A DNA stretch of 64,000 nt, taken from contig NC_134842.1 in NCBI RefSeq assembly GCF_965363235.1, positions 34,804,505 through 34,868,504 on the forward strand, given 5' to 3'. Positions 34,575 to 48,100 of this stretch are shown one piece after another. The notes below the pieces were generated by a model, which did not search any database, was not told the DNA's origin, and saw nothing but the letters and a program-made list of their open reading frames with translations. The translations under genes and the position numbers were made by a program. The stretch's first letter is position 1. Every line of letters starts with the position of its first letter. Source of the DNA: Mytilus galloprovincialis (taxonomy: Eukaryota > Mollusca > Bivalvia > Mytilida > Mytilidae).

Positions 34575-35335
34575 ATAAAATAAAAAGACGAGCAAAAATA
34601 AAGATTATTCGAAATATTCTCTAACATAAAGAACAAGTATGAAATTCTGAAATCGTTTATTTCTTTTTTTTTAAACAACAACAAATAAATAATAACCTAA
34701 AGCAAAATAAAAACAGATATGTACTGAGACAGGGTAACCCGTTGTGTCCTAACTTTTAACATATGTAAATGGACATTTAGAGATGAACTACGCAAAGGTT
34801 TTTTCTATCTAAATAAAATAACTTATCCCGTGAAAGACATTATCTTTGCAAATTAAACATCTATGCTCCGATTAGAGACCAGCTTGCTGTGGACTTCCGA
34901 ATCTCAGTTTTATAAAGAATTCAGCACTAACAAAAACATTCTCTTATTTGATTCATAAAATATAAGAAATATTCTCTATCTCATTAAGAGCAAATAAAAT
35001 ATAATACATTTTGAAATCGTTTAATTATATGTTTTTATTTAGATCAACTTGTCACAACAAAACATATATTATAACCTAAAGCAAAATAAAAACAGTTATG
35101 TACTAAGACAGGGTAACACGTTATGTCCTAACTTTTAACATATTTAGATGGTCATTTAAAAATGAATAAGATCAAGTATTCTTTTATACAAAACATAACT
35201 TATTCCGTAAGGAACATTATTTATCTTGATAAGTAACACATCTATGCTACGGTTAGAGTCTATTTAACTGTGAGCTTCCAAATCTCAGTTTTATATAAAC
35301 AAAATAAATCAGCACCAATAAAAGATTTCTCTTCT
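34575..35335. repeat. Diverged tandem duplication, about 376-bp unit
   Basis: Two successive copies share aacctaaagcaaaataaaaa, gacagggtaac, tcctaacttttaacat and aatctcagtttta in the same order. The gacagggtaac blocks are about 376 bp apart. Confidence 0.75.
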
Positions 35336-38085
35336 TTGAGAATAGCCAAAACGTTGCAATTGTCACCAAACATTGTGAAATGCATTCATGTAATTCCACC
35401 AGCGGTAGATTCTGGTAAGCGATTTAGCTAATTTTCACTGATACATATCACATATTTCAATGCACTTAATATTTTCATTACTAAAATACTTCTACAGCAG
35501 GGCTATCAAAAAAAATAATATCATAAATTGGTCATAAACTAAACGACATTATATCACAAACATAAAGACGTTTTTGTGTAATTATTAATCAACGGCAAGA
35601 CATTTAAAAATGTAAATGGCATTATCCAATTTAAAACTTTTTTTAAGAATAAAAATTCTGCAAAAAACAAATTTCGCTCAAGATTGCGCATTTTTGGTAT
35701 CATTGCTTAAAGAAATCAATTTTGAAGTACAAACATCATAGAGTATATTACGACATCTTAACATACTTAGTATGGAGTTGCGGCATGATCTATCTACTAG
35801 ATACCGTGGATTTAAGCAAATAAGTGTCATTTACTACCATCAGCAATAAACACAACCCATACCGAATTGTCAGCTATAAATAAAAGCCCGACATGAAAAA
35901 ATCAAACTCAAAAACCAACAACAACCTGATCTCTGACAAAACATTAAACGAAAAACAAATTATGGCCGTTAGCAATCACAGAAACCCTTTAAATATAGAC
36001 TAGATAGGGTGAAAAAGGGGAACATTCAGAATTTAACCAAATTTGCTTTATTTCACAGATTTTAAAGAAATTAACTCAAATATGAAGTTTTATAAATATT
36101 TAATGAAGATTGATAGAATCATGGGCCTTAGATATGATGACTCAGCATAAATTCACAGATTACAGTATGCATAGTTTACTTAAAGTCCTGGATACAAAAT
36201 TAATTCATAACATTTGCATATTTGTAAGTTAAATTGTTAAAAAGTGCTTATATTTACTCTTCGCAGTCATTGAAACTCATAGATCCTTCCTGAATATTAT
36301 TTATGGAGTATTTGTGTCCTTTCGATAACCCAAAATTAAGCCCCAACACCTAATTCTTCTTTTTTGTCACCACGGCATAACAAATACAAGCTAGAAAAAC
36401 AAAAATATCTCAAGAAAACTTGCAATAGTGTGTTCTATCCTGAATATGTACTAAATATTTCAAATTGCTAGAAACAGCAGAATGATTTAGGAAATTTGAG
36501 GCCCCAGGGGCAAAAAACATAGAAAATTGCCTACCCCCTGGGTCATAAAACAAATAATTTAACTTGTAAATGCTATGATTTTCTGATTTTAAAGTTCTTG
36601 ATATAGAAACAATAACTATGTTTGGAAGTTATGCAAAAATCAGATTTTAGCAGTCATCTCTACAACATTTTAAGTGAATTTATATCTCAGACTGGTATCT
36701 GCATACATACAACTATTGCAAATATGGCTTTGTTTGAACACTTCTAGTATATATAGTAGCTAAATTGTGTCAGATATATGGTTACAGATGATACTGTTGT
36801 GACAAGAATTCTAAATTGACCATTTGAGGCAGAAAATGTGTTCTTTAATTGACAAATAGGCATACAGTAAGATGTGGACTGGAGACAGAGGCTGGATTGG
36901 ATACTTTATATAATCTTGAATGTTGTGATGATTGACTGCTAAACATTACATTTATAATATTCTGATATGCTTTCAATATGTTATCAAAACAGTTTTTAAC
37001 AGGTTCTAGGCATTTTTTATCAGAAAATATGTAAATAGGGTAAGCTGGCAATAATTAAAGTCTTGTTTTCAAATTCTTTAAAAAATTGCAACAGGGGAGG
37101 GGGTATAAAATGTATAGTAAAGAAAAACTTAGAGTATACACAATGATTTCTTTAAGACTATAATTCTGATAAATGAGTCATAATGTGAGAAAAACTGATT
37201 TTAGAGAGTTTTCTATTTGAATAAATGTCTGTATAGGTTGCACTTTGTAAATACAGCTGTTTCTGACAACACGCCTCTTTTGGGGAGAAATAGAATATTC
37301 ATAGAAAATTAATTTTGTTTACATACTGGTACCCAGTTATGCTCTCTCTGTTCCATATCGCAGAGACAGAACTGGGGAATGTTACCAGTAAATAAACACG
37401 TGCATATTGTTTACATTGAAATCTGTGGTAACCTTTCATTCGAGGTAGGGGTAGTTAAGAAAATAAGTGTAAGTTTCAACTCTGAGAAGTTCGGGCATAT
37501 AAACGTTGAAAATATGCCGCACAGCCCTATATTTTGACCTTTGAAAAAAATTGTGGTGCAAATGAACTTTCAATTCTAGGAAAAGATTTTTTTCAAAACT
37601 TCATAGTAAAAGTGGTACAGTTTTAGCCGTAAAAGGAGTTCCTATGGGAAATTGCATTGTCAATATTTACAGAAATGCAACCTAGAAGTATAAAAGCTTG
37701 TAAACGCAAAAAAATTATATGGGTATGTTTATTTCCGTTTTATTTCTATTCTTGTTACTTACCGTCGATGATTTAAGAGATTTGACTTGACGACATTTGT
37801 TTTGACCTTACTTGTTGTTTTATTAGTTCTATTAACAAGTGTGGACACAGATCAATGTTGAAAAAGTTTGTTAAATTTGTACATAAGTAAACACAGTTAA
37901 GATACTGTTAAATTATCTGAAAATTAAGTACACTTTCAAAAGCATATTGTTTTTACATTACATTACATGTTATTGTTTCGTGCCCGCGTTCATCAATTAT
38001 ATTATTTCTTCAAACAATTAAATCCTCAAAAAGCTTTAAAGAACATGCAGTTACATCTCATATATATATATCTGGTACAATACAA
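35336..38085. other. Intergenic, no gene seen
   Basis: AT-rich. I see no supported gene. The stretch at about 36460-37130 reads like old interspersed repeat sequence but shares no family with the rest of the window. Confidence 0.35.
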
Positions 38086-38089
38086 AAAA

Positions 38090-38230
38090 AAGTAAAATCA
38101 CAAAAATACTGAACTCCGAGGAAAAATCAAAACGGAAAGTTCCTAATGAGATGGCAAAATCAAAGGATTAAACACATCAAACGAATGGACAACGACTGTC
38201 ATATTCCTGACTTGGTATAGGCATTTTCAA
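38090..38230 (+). repeat. Dispersed repeat family 3
   Basis: Uninterrupted copy starting agtaaaatcacaaaaatac, with acacatcaaacgaatggaca. It serves as the reference showing that the MITE at 14717-14787 is an insertion. Confidence 0.65.
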
Positions 38231-39010
38231 ATGTAAACAATTGTATATAACTAAAGTTTTCCTTATTCTAAACTTAATTTATACTAACTTTATTTCATGA
38301 AAAGAGGCCAATATTCACACATATGTCTCTTTCTAGAAAGGTTACAAATAATAGTTTATAAAAGAACCAATCCGTGTTCAGCATACACATGACGTCTTCA
38401 TGAATTTAATGATGGGATTGAAAAGTATTTGTTTTGCTTGATATACGCGGTGTACATCAGAAAAAAACACATAATACTTATTAGGAACAATGTGTTGGAA
38501 GATAGTCGGCGTATTACCTTGAATAACACAAATTGATTGTGATTGTCGATTACGAAAATAGATGACTTCGACTTTCCTTCCTTAGATTTTCATAATATAT
38601 AAGCAACATTCAAGTTGCACATCCATTTAAAGTATGTATATCTCAATGCTAATAAAATATTCACAGAAAAGTTCCATTTAGTAGCCAGAATATGTTACTT
38701 TCTGAACCAGAATATGTCCCTTTCGTAGCTAAAATACCATCCACTTTTTAAGTATGGCATACTCGAACGAGTTATCATGGTACTAAACAATCCTTTTTTG
38801 CTACCTTAAAGTGCATGCAACTCCATAAGTTTATAAATGTTACTTTGATTTCTTTCTTCCTAATAGATTTTCGAGATTTATTCATCGAAAACTACTTCCG
38901 CCTTAATAAATTCTCTTTTCGGTTCGAATTGCTATTTAATATGGAAATGAATATGATAGGAAATTATCAAAATGTTTAGAAGACCGGAAAACAGACATTC
39001 ATCCACTCAA

Positions 39011-39017
39011 TTTATAG
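39011..39017 (+). promoter_or_regulatory. Possible TATA-like element of the Pif-like gene
   Basis: The tttatag lies about 50 bp before the start codon at 39066. An alternative reading is that an acceptor (attgcag at 39038-39044) joins an upstream untranslated exon here. Confidence 0.25.
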
Positions 39018-39065
39018 GGTCATAAAGTAAGTCAATATTGCAGAGTTTCAGTTTCTTCTCTAAAC

Positions 39066-42000
39066 ATGTGCTATTGTCGTAACTGTAAGAAACTTCTTTA
39101 TTATGTTGTAGACATCACTATGATTGTGATTCCTGTTCTTCTGCTGGTGTCGTTCAGTACCAAAACATCTGGTCAAGGTCAAGGTAATTCATGGGACACT
39201 CTTACAAATGACGTTAACCCGGTAACTGGATGGGAAGAGGTACGGCCTACACCTACCGCCGATCCTAACACGTCCACACCAGGAAGTACTGTTAGCTCTC
39301 AATCACAGACAGAACCTACACAAAAACGGAAACAACACAATATGAGAGAATCAGGTTTTAGTGCCAGTGAGAAGCAACCATCTCTTTCTTTAGACAAGAT
39401 GGACACGGGAACATTCCATTATAAAGAAACTGAAACCAATACGGCCAAAGCGACAAATTCAAAGTTAGAACAGTCTGCCAACGAAATACCAGCTGTTCCT
39501 GTGCCGTATACACCCGTAAATATGGATGTACTAGATAGTAATCCTAAAGTTCTTAATGCTCCAGTAGTTATACCTGAAACTCAAATAATTGAACTGAACC
39601 ATAATTCACCCCATGCTATAAAAGACAACCAGTCTCGGTTATCAAAACAAACTGGTTTATCTACTGGTATCGAAATACCGATGTCACACTTCCGTAGAAC
39701 AAGTTCAGGGTCAAGGGTTGATTCCAATATAAATACTGATAATAATAATTATATTATAATGGAACCTGTTCCAAGAGAAAATATTGTAGCTGCTCAGGAT
39801 AACACTTATTCTTTGAAATTATCTGGTTCTAAGGAACAAAAGAGAACAGACGAAACGGACACTAGCAAATCAGAACTGGTTGATGTACGTCCAGAATATC
39901 TTGTTGATGTCAAAAGAATTAACAATGAAGTTCAACCAATTCCTTTGACGATCACAGAATCCGTACTGACGCCAACAATTCAAAACAACCCTCAAGTGGT
40001 TGGTATTCCTATAGATGGAACAATTAAATCAGAGGTAGGCATTCCAGCAACATCAAATACAGAACAATCAGATAAGTCTTTTATCAGTCAAGCTGTAGAC
40101 TCAAAAGCATTTGAACCATTAAAAGGAACAGCACTTGAAGAACCTGAAACAGAAATGCTATTTGCGACAAACATTGCAAAACATTCGGGGGCTTTAATAG
40201 ATTCATCCATTGTCGATTCTAACAAGCCTTCGAAGTCCGATAATGAAAAGAATATACCCAAAGATGTACCTGCATTCACTAATGAATTAGCTACGACAGA
40301 AATTCAAACAAATCCGATCGAAGGAAATAATGTTGAAAATAAGGTTTTAACAGAATTAGTAGCCACTGGCAGTGAAACAGAAAGTACAACTACTGGAACT
40401 GTTTCGAAAAATAATGAAATCACAAAGGCAACGGGCAATGTAAATACGGGAACCTCTGAAATGAACCACCAAACAGCCATTGAATTCCCTATTGAAGGTC
40501 ATATGAAGGATGCAAAATTAGTGAATGACGTTAATGAATCATCTAAAACCCCTGAAACATACATTGCCGCCCCATTAGGAACTGATTTCAAAGAGACAGT
40601 GGTAAATGGCTGGATATTGATAGATCACCCTAAAACATCCGAAACAGTCAGTGTACCTCAATCAAGTGGAACTCTTTTAGAAGACCCAAATAAAGACACA
40701 TCATTGGCCAAAGACGTGATAGCTCAATCAAAAACCTCCGAAACAATCAGTGCACCTCAATCTAGTGGAACTGTTTTAGAAGAAACAAATAAAGATACAA
40801 CATTGGACAAAGGCGTGATTGATCAATCTATAACCTCTGAAAAAATCAGTGAACCTGAAATAAGCGGACCTGTTGTACACGAACCGAATAAAGATAATAC
40901 AATAGTAAGTGACGTGATAGAACAAACAATTAGTGAACAACAGTTAACTGATAAGGCTGTTGTAGGAGCTCCGATCGCGCCTGGTGGATTATCTATTCCA
41001 ATGCCACTTGAAGACCTGCCTGCCAATGCTGTACAAAGTTTTACCAGAGAAGGAGCAACAGAGGAACAACCTTCTTTAAATGATCAAATACCAGTGAATG
41101 AAGTGGCAAGTTTGAATGAGAATGTCCCTACAGTTCCTCATAGTAATGTAGTAACAAACACTGAAGCAGTATTTGATACCAATGCAGCAACAAACACTGA
41201 AGCAGTATTAGATAACAAAGCAGCAACAAATACTGAAGCAGTTTTGAATGTCAAGACATCACCAAACACTGAAGTAGTTTTAGATAAAAACTTAGGAACA
41301 AAAATGGAAACAGTTTTAGATAGCAAGACATCACCAAACACTGAAGCAGTTATAGATGGCAAGACAGCAACAAACACCGAAACTGTTTTGGATAGCAATA
41401 CAGCAACAAACACTGGATCAATTTTAGATAGTACGGCAGCAGTAAACAATGAAGCAGTTCTGGATACCACAGCAGCAGCAAACAACAAAGCAGTTTTGGA
41501 TAACACGGCAGCAGAAAACAACGAAGCAGTGTTAGATAGCAAGACAGCAGTAAACAATGAAGCAGTATTGGATAGTTATACATCAACAGACACTGGAGCA
41601 GTATTAGATAGCATGTCAACAGCAAATACCGGCGCAGTTTTAGATAGCATGATAGCACCAAAAACTGAATTAGTTTTGGAAAGCAAGACGGTACCAAATA
41701 CTGAAGCAGGTGTCGATAACACGGCAGTTACAAACACTGAAGCACTTTTGGATAGCAATGCAGCGACAAACGCTGAATCAGTTTTAGATAGTATGGCACT
41801 AACACACACTGGAGAAGTTTTAGTGGACAAGGCTTCAACTACTGATGCAGGTTTAGATAGAAAGGCAACAACAAACACTGAATCAGTCGTGGATGGCAAT
41901 ACAGAAGCAAACACTGAAGCACTTTCGGATAGCAATACAGCAACAAAGACTGATGCCGTTTTGGATATCAATCCAGCAACAAACACCGAAAAAATTTTGG

Positions 42001-45000
42001 AAAGTAATGTTGCAGAAGAGACTGAAGCAGTTTTGGTTAACAATAAAGCCATAAAGCCAGAAGCAGCTGTAGATAACAAAGCTACAACAAACACTGAGGC
42101 AGTTTTGGATAGCAATGTACCAACAAAGACCAAAGCAGTTTTGGTTAATGATAAAGCAACAAAGCCTGAAGAAGTTGTAGATAGCAAAACTGTAGCAAAC
42201 GCTGAGGCAGTTTTGGATGGCAATGTAGCAACAAACACCGAAACAGTTTTGGATAGCAATGCGGCAACAAAGCCTGAAGCAGTTGTGGATAACAAAGCTG
42301 CAACAAACGCTGATGCAGTTTTCGATAGCAATGCAGCAACAAACACCGAGACAGTTTTGGATAAAATTGTGGCAACAAAACCTGAAGCAGTTGTGGATAG
42401 CAAGTCTATTTCAATCGATCAGGCACAAACATTGGATGCAACAGTACCTGAAGGTACCATTACAAAGTCTCAAAATGTTGAGGCCATTGTTATTCCAGCG
42501 ACCTTCTATGAAGACAACTTACTCAAAAGCGAACCGTTAGCAGCTTCTGGTGTTATACATATAAATTCCTTGGATAAATCGGATACTTCATCTGCAAGCA
42601 ATTTGGGTCAATCTCTTGAATCTAAAACTGTAGATTCACAACAATCTGATCTGCTTGGAGGTACTAAAGACAATCTACAAAATACCCTTGCTGTCTCGCA
42701 AGATACTGAGAAGGCATTCACAGACAAGTCAAGCCCACCTAAAAGTCATCAAACAAAATCTGTTCAGACTTCAGATCAACTCGTAGGTAAAGAGGGAGTG
42801 GTTGTATATATGCCGAGTCAATCCGAAACTGCTACTGGAACAGGTTTGGATCAGCCAGAGCAATCTGTATTATATAAAGAGGTTCCCGTGGTACAATTTA
42901 AAGCAACGGATACGGTGTCAGAAACTTCTACATTAACTGACGGCATTATACCGGTCACAGCGGAAAAGGACATTAAAACTACAAATCTTGAATCGACGAT
43001 CCCAGTGGAAACTGAAGGTAAACAGATCATGTCTGAGCATTCAACCAGCTTAAAAATAAGCGACGAACAACAACTATCAAACAACAAACCTCTAGTGGAA
43101 GGATCTCTATCAATTGATCAAACCGTGATATCTAAAGATGTCGATGGGGTCGTTATTGAAGAGATTTCTCCAGAAACAGTTAATGTCGACTTAGTGTTTT
43201 CACCAACACCAGATAAAGTAGATATCATACCAGCATCTCAAGAGACAACAACAGTTAAGAAGATTGATGAAACTCCACAGTATGAGATAAAAGGTATTGC
43301 AAATACAGAAAAGTATGACCTGGCACTCGAAACATCAAAACATACAGACGCTACTAAACCGATGGTAACAACTACCTTATCACCATCTATTGCTAGTGAA
43401 TCGTTAACTTTGGATGGACAAAATATAAAAACTGAATCAATTAAAATAGCAGACACTACTGTACCTGATATAAAAACTACCGTTTCACCATTTATTGGTG
43501 ATGAATCACCAACGGTGCCAAAATTTGATGAACAAAATGTACAAACTGAATCAGCTAAAATAGCAGACACTATAGTACCTGATATAAAAACTACCGTATC
43601 ACCATTCATTGGTGTTGAATCACCAACGGTGCCAATAATTCAGGAACAAAATATAAATACTGAATCAGCTAAAATAGCAGACACTACTGTACCTGATATA
43701 AAAACTACCGTATCACCATTCATTGGTGTTGAATCACCAACGGTGCCAATAATTCAGGAACAAAATATAAAAACTGAATCAGCTAAAATAGCAGACACTA
43801 CTGTACCTGATATAAAAACTACCGTATCACCATTTATTGGTGGTGAATCACCAACGGTGCCAAAATTTGATGAACAAAATGTACAAACTGAATCAGCTAA
43901 AATAGCAGACACTACTGTACCTGATATAAAAACTACCGTATCACCATTTATTGGTGGTGAATCACCAACGGTGCCAATAATTCAGGAACAAAATATAAAC
44001 ACGGAATCAGCTAAAATAGCAGACACTACTGTACCTGATATAAAAACTACCGTATCACCATTCATTGGTGTTGAATCACCAACGGTGCCAATAATTCAGG
44101 AACAAAATATAAACACTGAATCAGCTAAAATAGCAGACACTACTGTACCTGATATAAAAACTACCGTATCACCATTTATTGGTGGTGAATCACCAACGGT
44201 GCCAAAATTTGATGAACAAAATGTACAAACTGAATCAGCTAAAATAGCAGACACTATAGTACCTGATATAAAAACTACCGTATCACCATTCATTGGTGTT
44301 GAATCACCAACGGTGCCAATAATTCAGGAACAAAATATAAACACTGAATCAGCTAAAATAGTAGACACTACTGTACCTGATATAAAAACTACCGTATCAC
44401 CATTTATTGGTGGTGAATCTCCAACGGTGCCAAAATTTGATGAACAAAATGTACAAACAGAATCAGTTAAAATAGCAGACACTATAGTACTTGATATAAA
44501 AACTACCGTATCACCATTCATTGGTAGTGAATCACCATCTGTACCAATAAAGGATGAACAAAATGTTAAAACTGAATCAGCTAAAATAGCACCAGAAAGT
44601 ATATTAGTTGAGCAGAAACAGGAAGTTGTTGATTCAACGGTTACTGAACCAATACATATCAACACAGTACCACAAACTGAAGGAACTGAGAAAGCAAATA
44701 TTGAACCTGTCTATACAACAATCGAAAACCCCGATTTACTTGTAAAAAACAATATACATGACAAAGCAACAGAACAACAAATGACAATTAAAGATCAGGC
44801 AGTAATTGTTACAGAGATAAAACAGACAGAAAAACAAACACTTGAACCTCGTGGCAAACAAACTATTGAAGAAACACAGAAAACTGCATTACCAGAAACA
44901 TACGTCACTGATACAGGACCCGAAAAATCTCAACTTAAACGAAGACTTGAAACAACCGACGTCAGAGTGACCGCATTAAAACCTGGAAAAACATCAAGAG

Positions 45001-45162
45001 TAGCGACGAGGACAATGGAAACAACGAACGAACTTTCAAGGGACTTATATGACAGAAGTATGCAGATACATCAAAGACAAGAACAGATGAATAATAAATT
45101 TGACAGAAAACATAATCTAGTTGAACAGTATGAACCAGAAATGACGTCTCCAGCTTTAGAAA
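39066..45162 (+). CDS. Pif-like gene exon 1: signal peptide and repetitive disordered region
   Basis: Encodes 2032 complete codons and ends in phase 1 before a gtaagt donor; the in-frame TAG at 45168-45170 lies inside the intron. Hydrophobic residues 19-36 (MIVIPVLLLVSFSTKTSG) form a signal peptide. Met1 puts a cysteine-rich MCYCRNC leader in front, so translation may start at Met19 (39120). After residue 7 no cysteine is visible in the whole exon. There are three repeat systems: three 33-aa units at about residues 518-620, about 35 12-aa units at about 695-1115, and ten 38-aa units at about 1456-1836. The last 100 residues become basic (RRLETTD, RVATRTMETT). Confidence 0.85.
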
Positions 45163-48100
45163 GTAAGTAGTTTTATTATGTGTCAGTAATTTGAATAGAT
45201 ACAATCTCGGATACTTTGTTACAACAAAAAGCCGAAGCATCCTTATCAAAGGTCCTATACACATATATGCGGAGTACAAACCAATGATACAACAAGCTAA
45301 CTTCACTTTCAACCAAAAATACATTCAAATTCATGTCAGTTTGGAGGTCAATAACTTGAAAACCAAAATGTCAAAACAAAACCATATCAATTCGTAACTA
45401 AGGTCAAGATAAGGAATTCACTTGTCATGAACGCATGATCTTTTCAAAAACGAAATGTTAACACATTCTATGTATATGTTACAATATTTAACATGTTTAA
45501 CATATGAAAAATAAGAAACATCTAAATGAAAACGAAAACACAGATCTCAAAATATTGATAAAAACAAAATAAGATTTGTTCACAAAATTTTATCATTTCA
45601 AAACACTTTTCATTATTTCAAGAGATTTCAGTGAGACCATAAATCGTTCTAATAAGCTTTTATTTAAGTCCAACATATGCATCGTAAAAACCTTATCGTC
45701 ACGACAACTGTTATTTATTCTTTTATTGTAGCTTTATGTGGCAATAGCATGTTTATTGATGGAATTGGTTATGCTGAGTACCCTGGGTATTGCGATAAAT
45801 TAGTTCAATGTTACCAATATCAACAAAGAGTTGTTGCTGTGCAAAGAGAATGTCCTTATGGATATTTCTGGCATCAGGACCAAGTATTATGTCGACCACC
45901 AGCAGAGGTTCCTTGTTATGATGGTAAATATTACAAGTAACAGTCAAATAGTTAAAAGTCGTGTCAAGTAACTTGTTACTATGATTAAACTTACAAATGA
46001 AAATTACACTTTAGAGATTGTTTATGACTCCAAAACTCTTTATTTGCCTTACTCAAATCGTTGAGAGCCACATATTTGGAAGCCGCGGATGTATACGTAC
46101 CGAAACACTTATTGAGCTAAAAAAAATGCTATGAATGGGGTTTATGAAAGGAACAAAAATATTGTTTTAATATTATATAATATAACATCCAAACAAGTAC
46201 CATTATTTATAAAAAAAAACTTTGTATAGATTTTATTTTCTGTATAAGTGGATTTAACCACTTGTTATGCCTTTGAATGTAATATGTTGTGCTTGACTTT
46301 CAGATCCATGTTTGGATATAGATATGGTACAATACAACAGAACAGGTGGATGTCGTTCTTACTTTCGCTGTGACTATGGAATATCTGTTCCTATGTGTTG
46401 CGAGAAAGGCTACCGTTATAACAACTATGGATGTGTACCAGACCCAACATGCAGGGACCCCTGTTTGACCCCTTATGATATTGAAAATAGAATGCGATTT
46501 CAAGGTTAGATTTTATTAATATTCAATAGAACAAAATGTAGCTGTTATATTTAATTCAGTTATCTCACCCTTTTCTGAAAAATAATGTACTATGCATTTT
46601 GTATTCAAGCATAACCGACTAAACACTTATTGTCGAAATGTGAATAAAACTAGTACTGTATATGTTATTTCAAGGATGACGTCCATCTTAGTATTATTAA
46701 AATCTCTTTATATGTTTTCCAAATAACTTCCAAGTGCTTCTGATGAAGTTTCTACGCCTATTTAATCAATCAGGCTTGGAACATGGGTCAATATTTTGGA
46801 AAATTGTAGCATACAATAAATGGTTTGACATACTTATTTAATTGCTATGTTTTTGTCACTGAAATAAGGCATTGTCTTCTTACAGCATGCAAGTTCTTAC
46901 CTGATGAATACAATCCTCATGGTTATCTTACTTTGGAACATAATGGATTAAGAATTCGAGCTTGTCCAGAAGGAACTATATTCAGTGCAAGACAGTGTGG
47001 ATGTAGAAGAGGATCAGGACCAATGCGTAATGGTAGACGTAGAATGAGAGGTTAGCATCATTAAAATTACTGTTCAATTTTTGAGGGTTTGAATTGGGTT
47101 CTCAGAATACAGAGTAATAATTAAAATTAAAAGGCAAAAAAACAATATAACAATTAAGGAAAGTAATAAAAAGAAAGAATACACAATAATGAGGTGCTAA
47201 ATGTAATATAAGAAATAGAGGACATGCTCTTAAAATGAAGACATGCAGTATTGGAGGACACCGTTTCCCATCCACAATTTGATAATAATTTTAAAAAAGT
47301 TGTTCTGCTTTCTAAATACAAAAAAAACTGAATCACCATGGGGAATGCTTATTTCAAGTGTAGAGTCAGTATGGCGTAAAATATGCGTGCTAAGTAATAA
47401 GTCTAATTTATCAGTTACATTTTATTTTTGAGAATTTTACTATCGATGAAAAAAATCTATGAGTTTGACTGTCCCTTTTGGTATCTTTCGTCCCTCTTCC
47501 AAACGTGTATAAGTATATTACATGTATGTTTCATTATAAACTTTAATTTTGATTGGCTGCTAATAACCGTTTGGCACTACTATTCAATATTATTTCCGTT
47601 TAGAACACAAAAACTATGACTGCACGCGGTATTCATGACAATGTAATGCTCGACTTATCTCGATGTTGGGAAGCATGTATTAATTTAGGCAATTGCAAAC
47701 GGGGAAATATTGGTCTCATATATAATACCTCAATACCTGTTGAGCTTGACTTTAGAAATTAATTATCAATATATTGTGACGTAATCAGTTGTCCATGATT
47801 TTCTATGCAAATAAGGCAGCAACCATTTGATTTTCTAGGGGGGGTGGGAGGGGGGCTATGGATTTTTTTGGAAAAAACAGTTTGTTTCCAGTTTTGGGAG
47901 AAACAATAATTTCTTTCTCATCCTGAGAAAAAAAATGTTTGTTTCAACCTCAGCTGCCACTATATGTAATGCTAAAATTGAAAGAAAATTTTTTTTTTCG
48001 ACTTCTCGCCAAAGGCGGAAAAAAATTTGTCCAGAAACAACACCACCACCACCCCGAAAATCAAATGGTTGCTGCCTAAGCGTCAGTGATTCTCAAACAT

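Noticed and set aside
41138-42403. Long open frames on the minus strand (up to 275 codons) across the matrix gene
   Set aside because: They are produced by the 36-bp repeat, whose length is a multiple of three, so any unit frame without a stop stays open. Composition mirrors the sense repeat and no start or splice context supports them.
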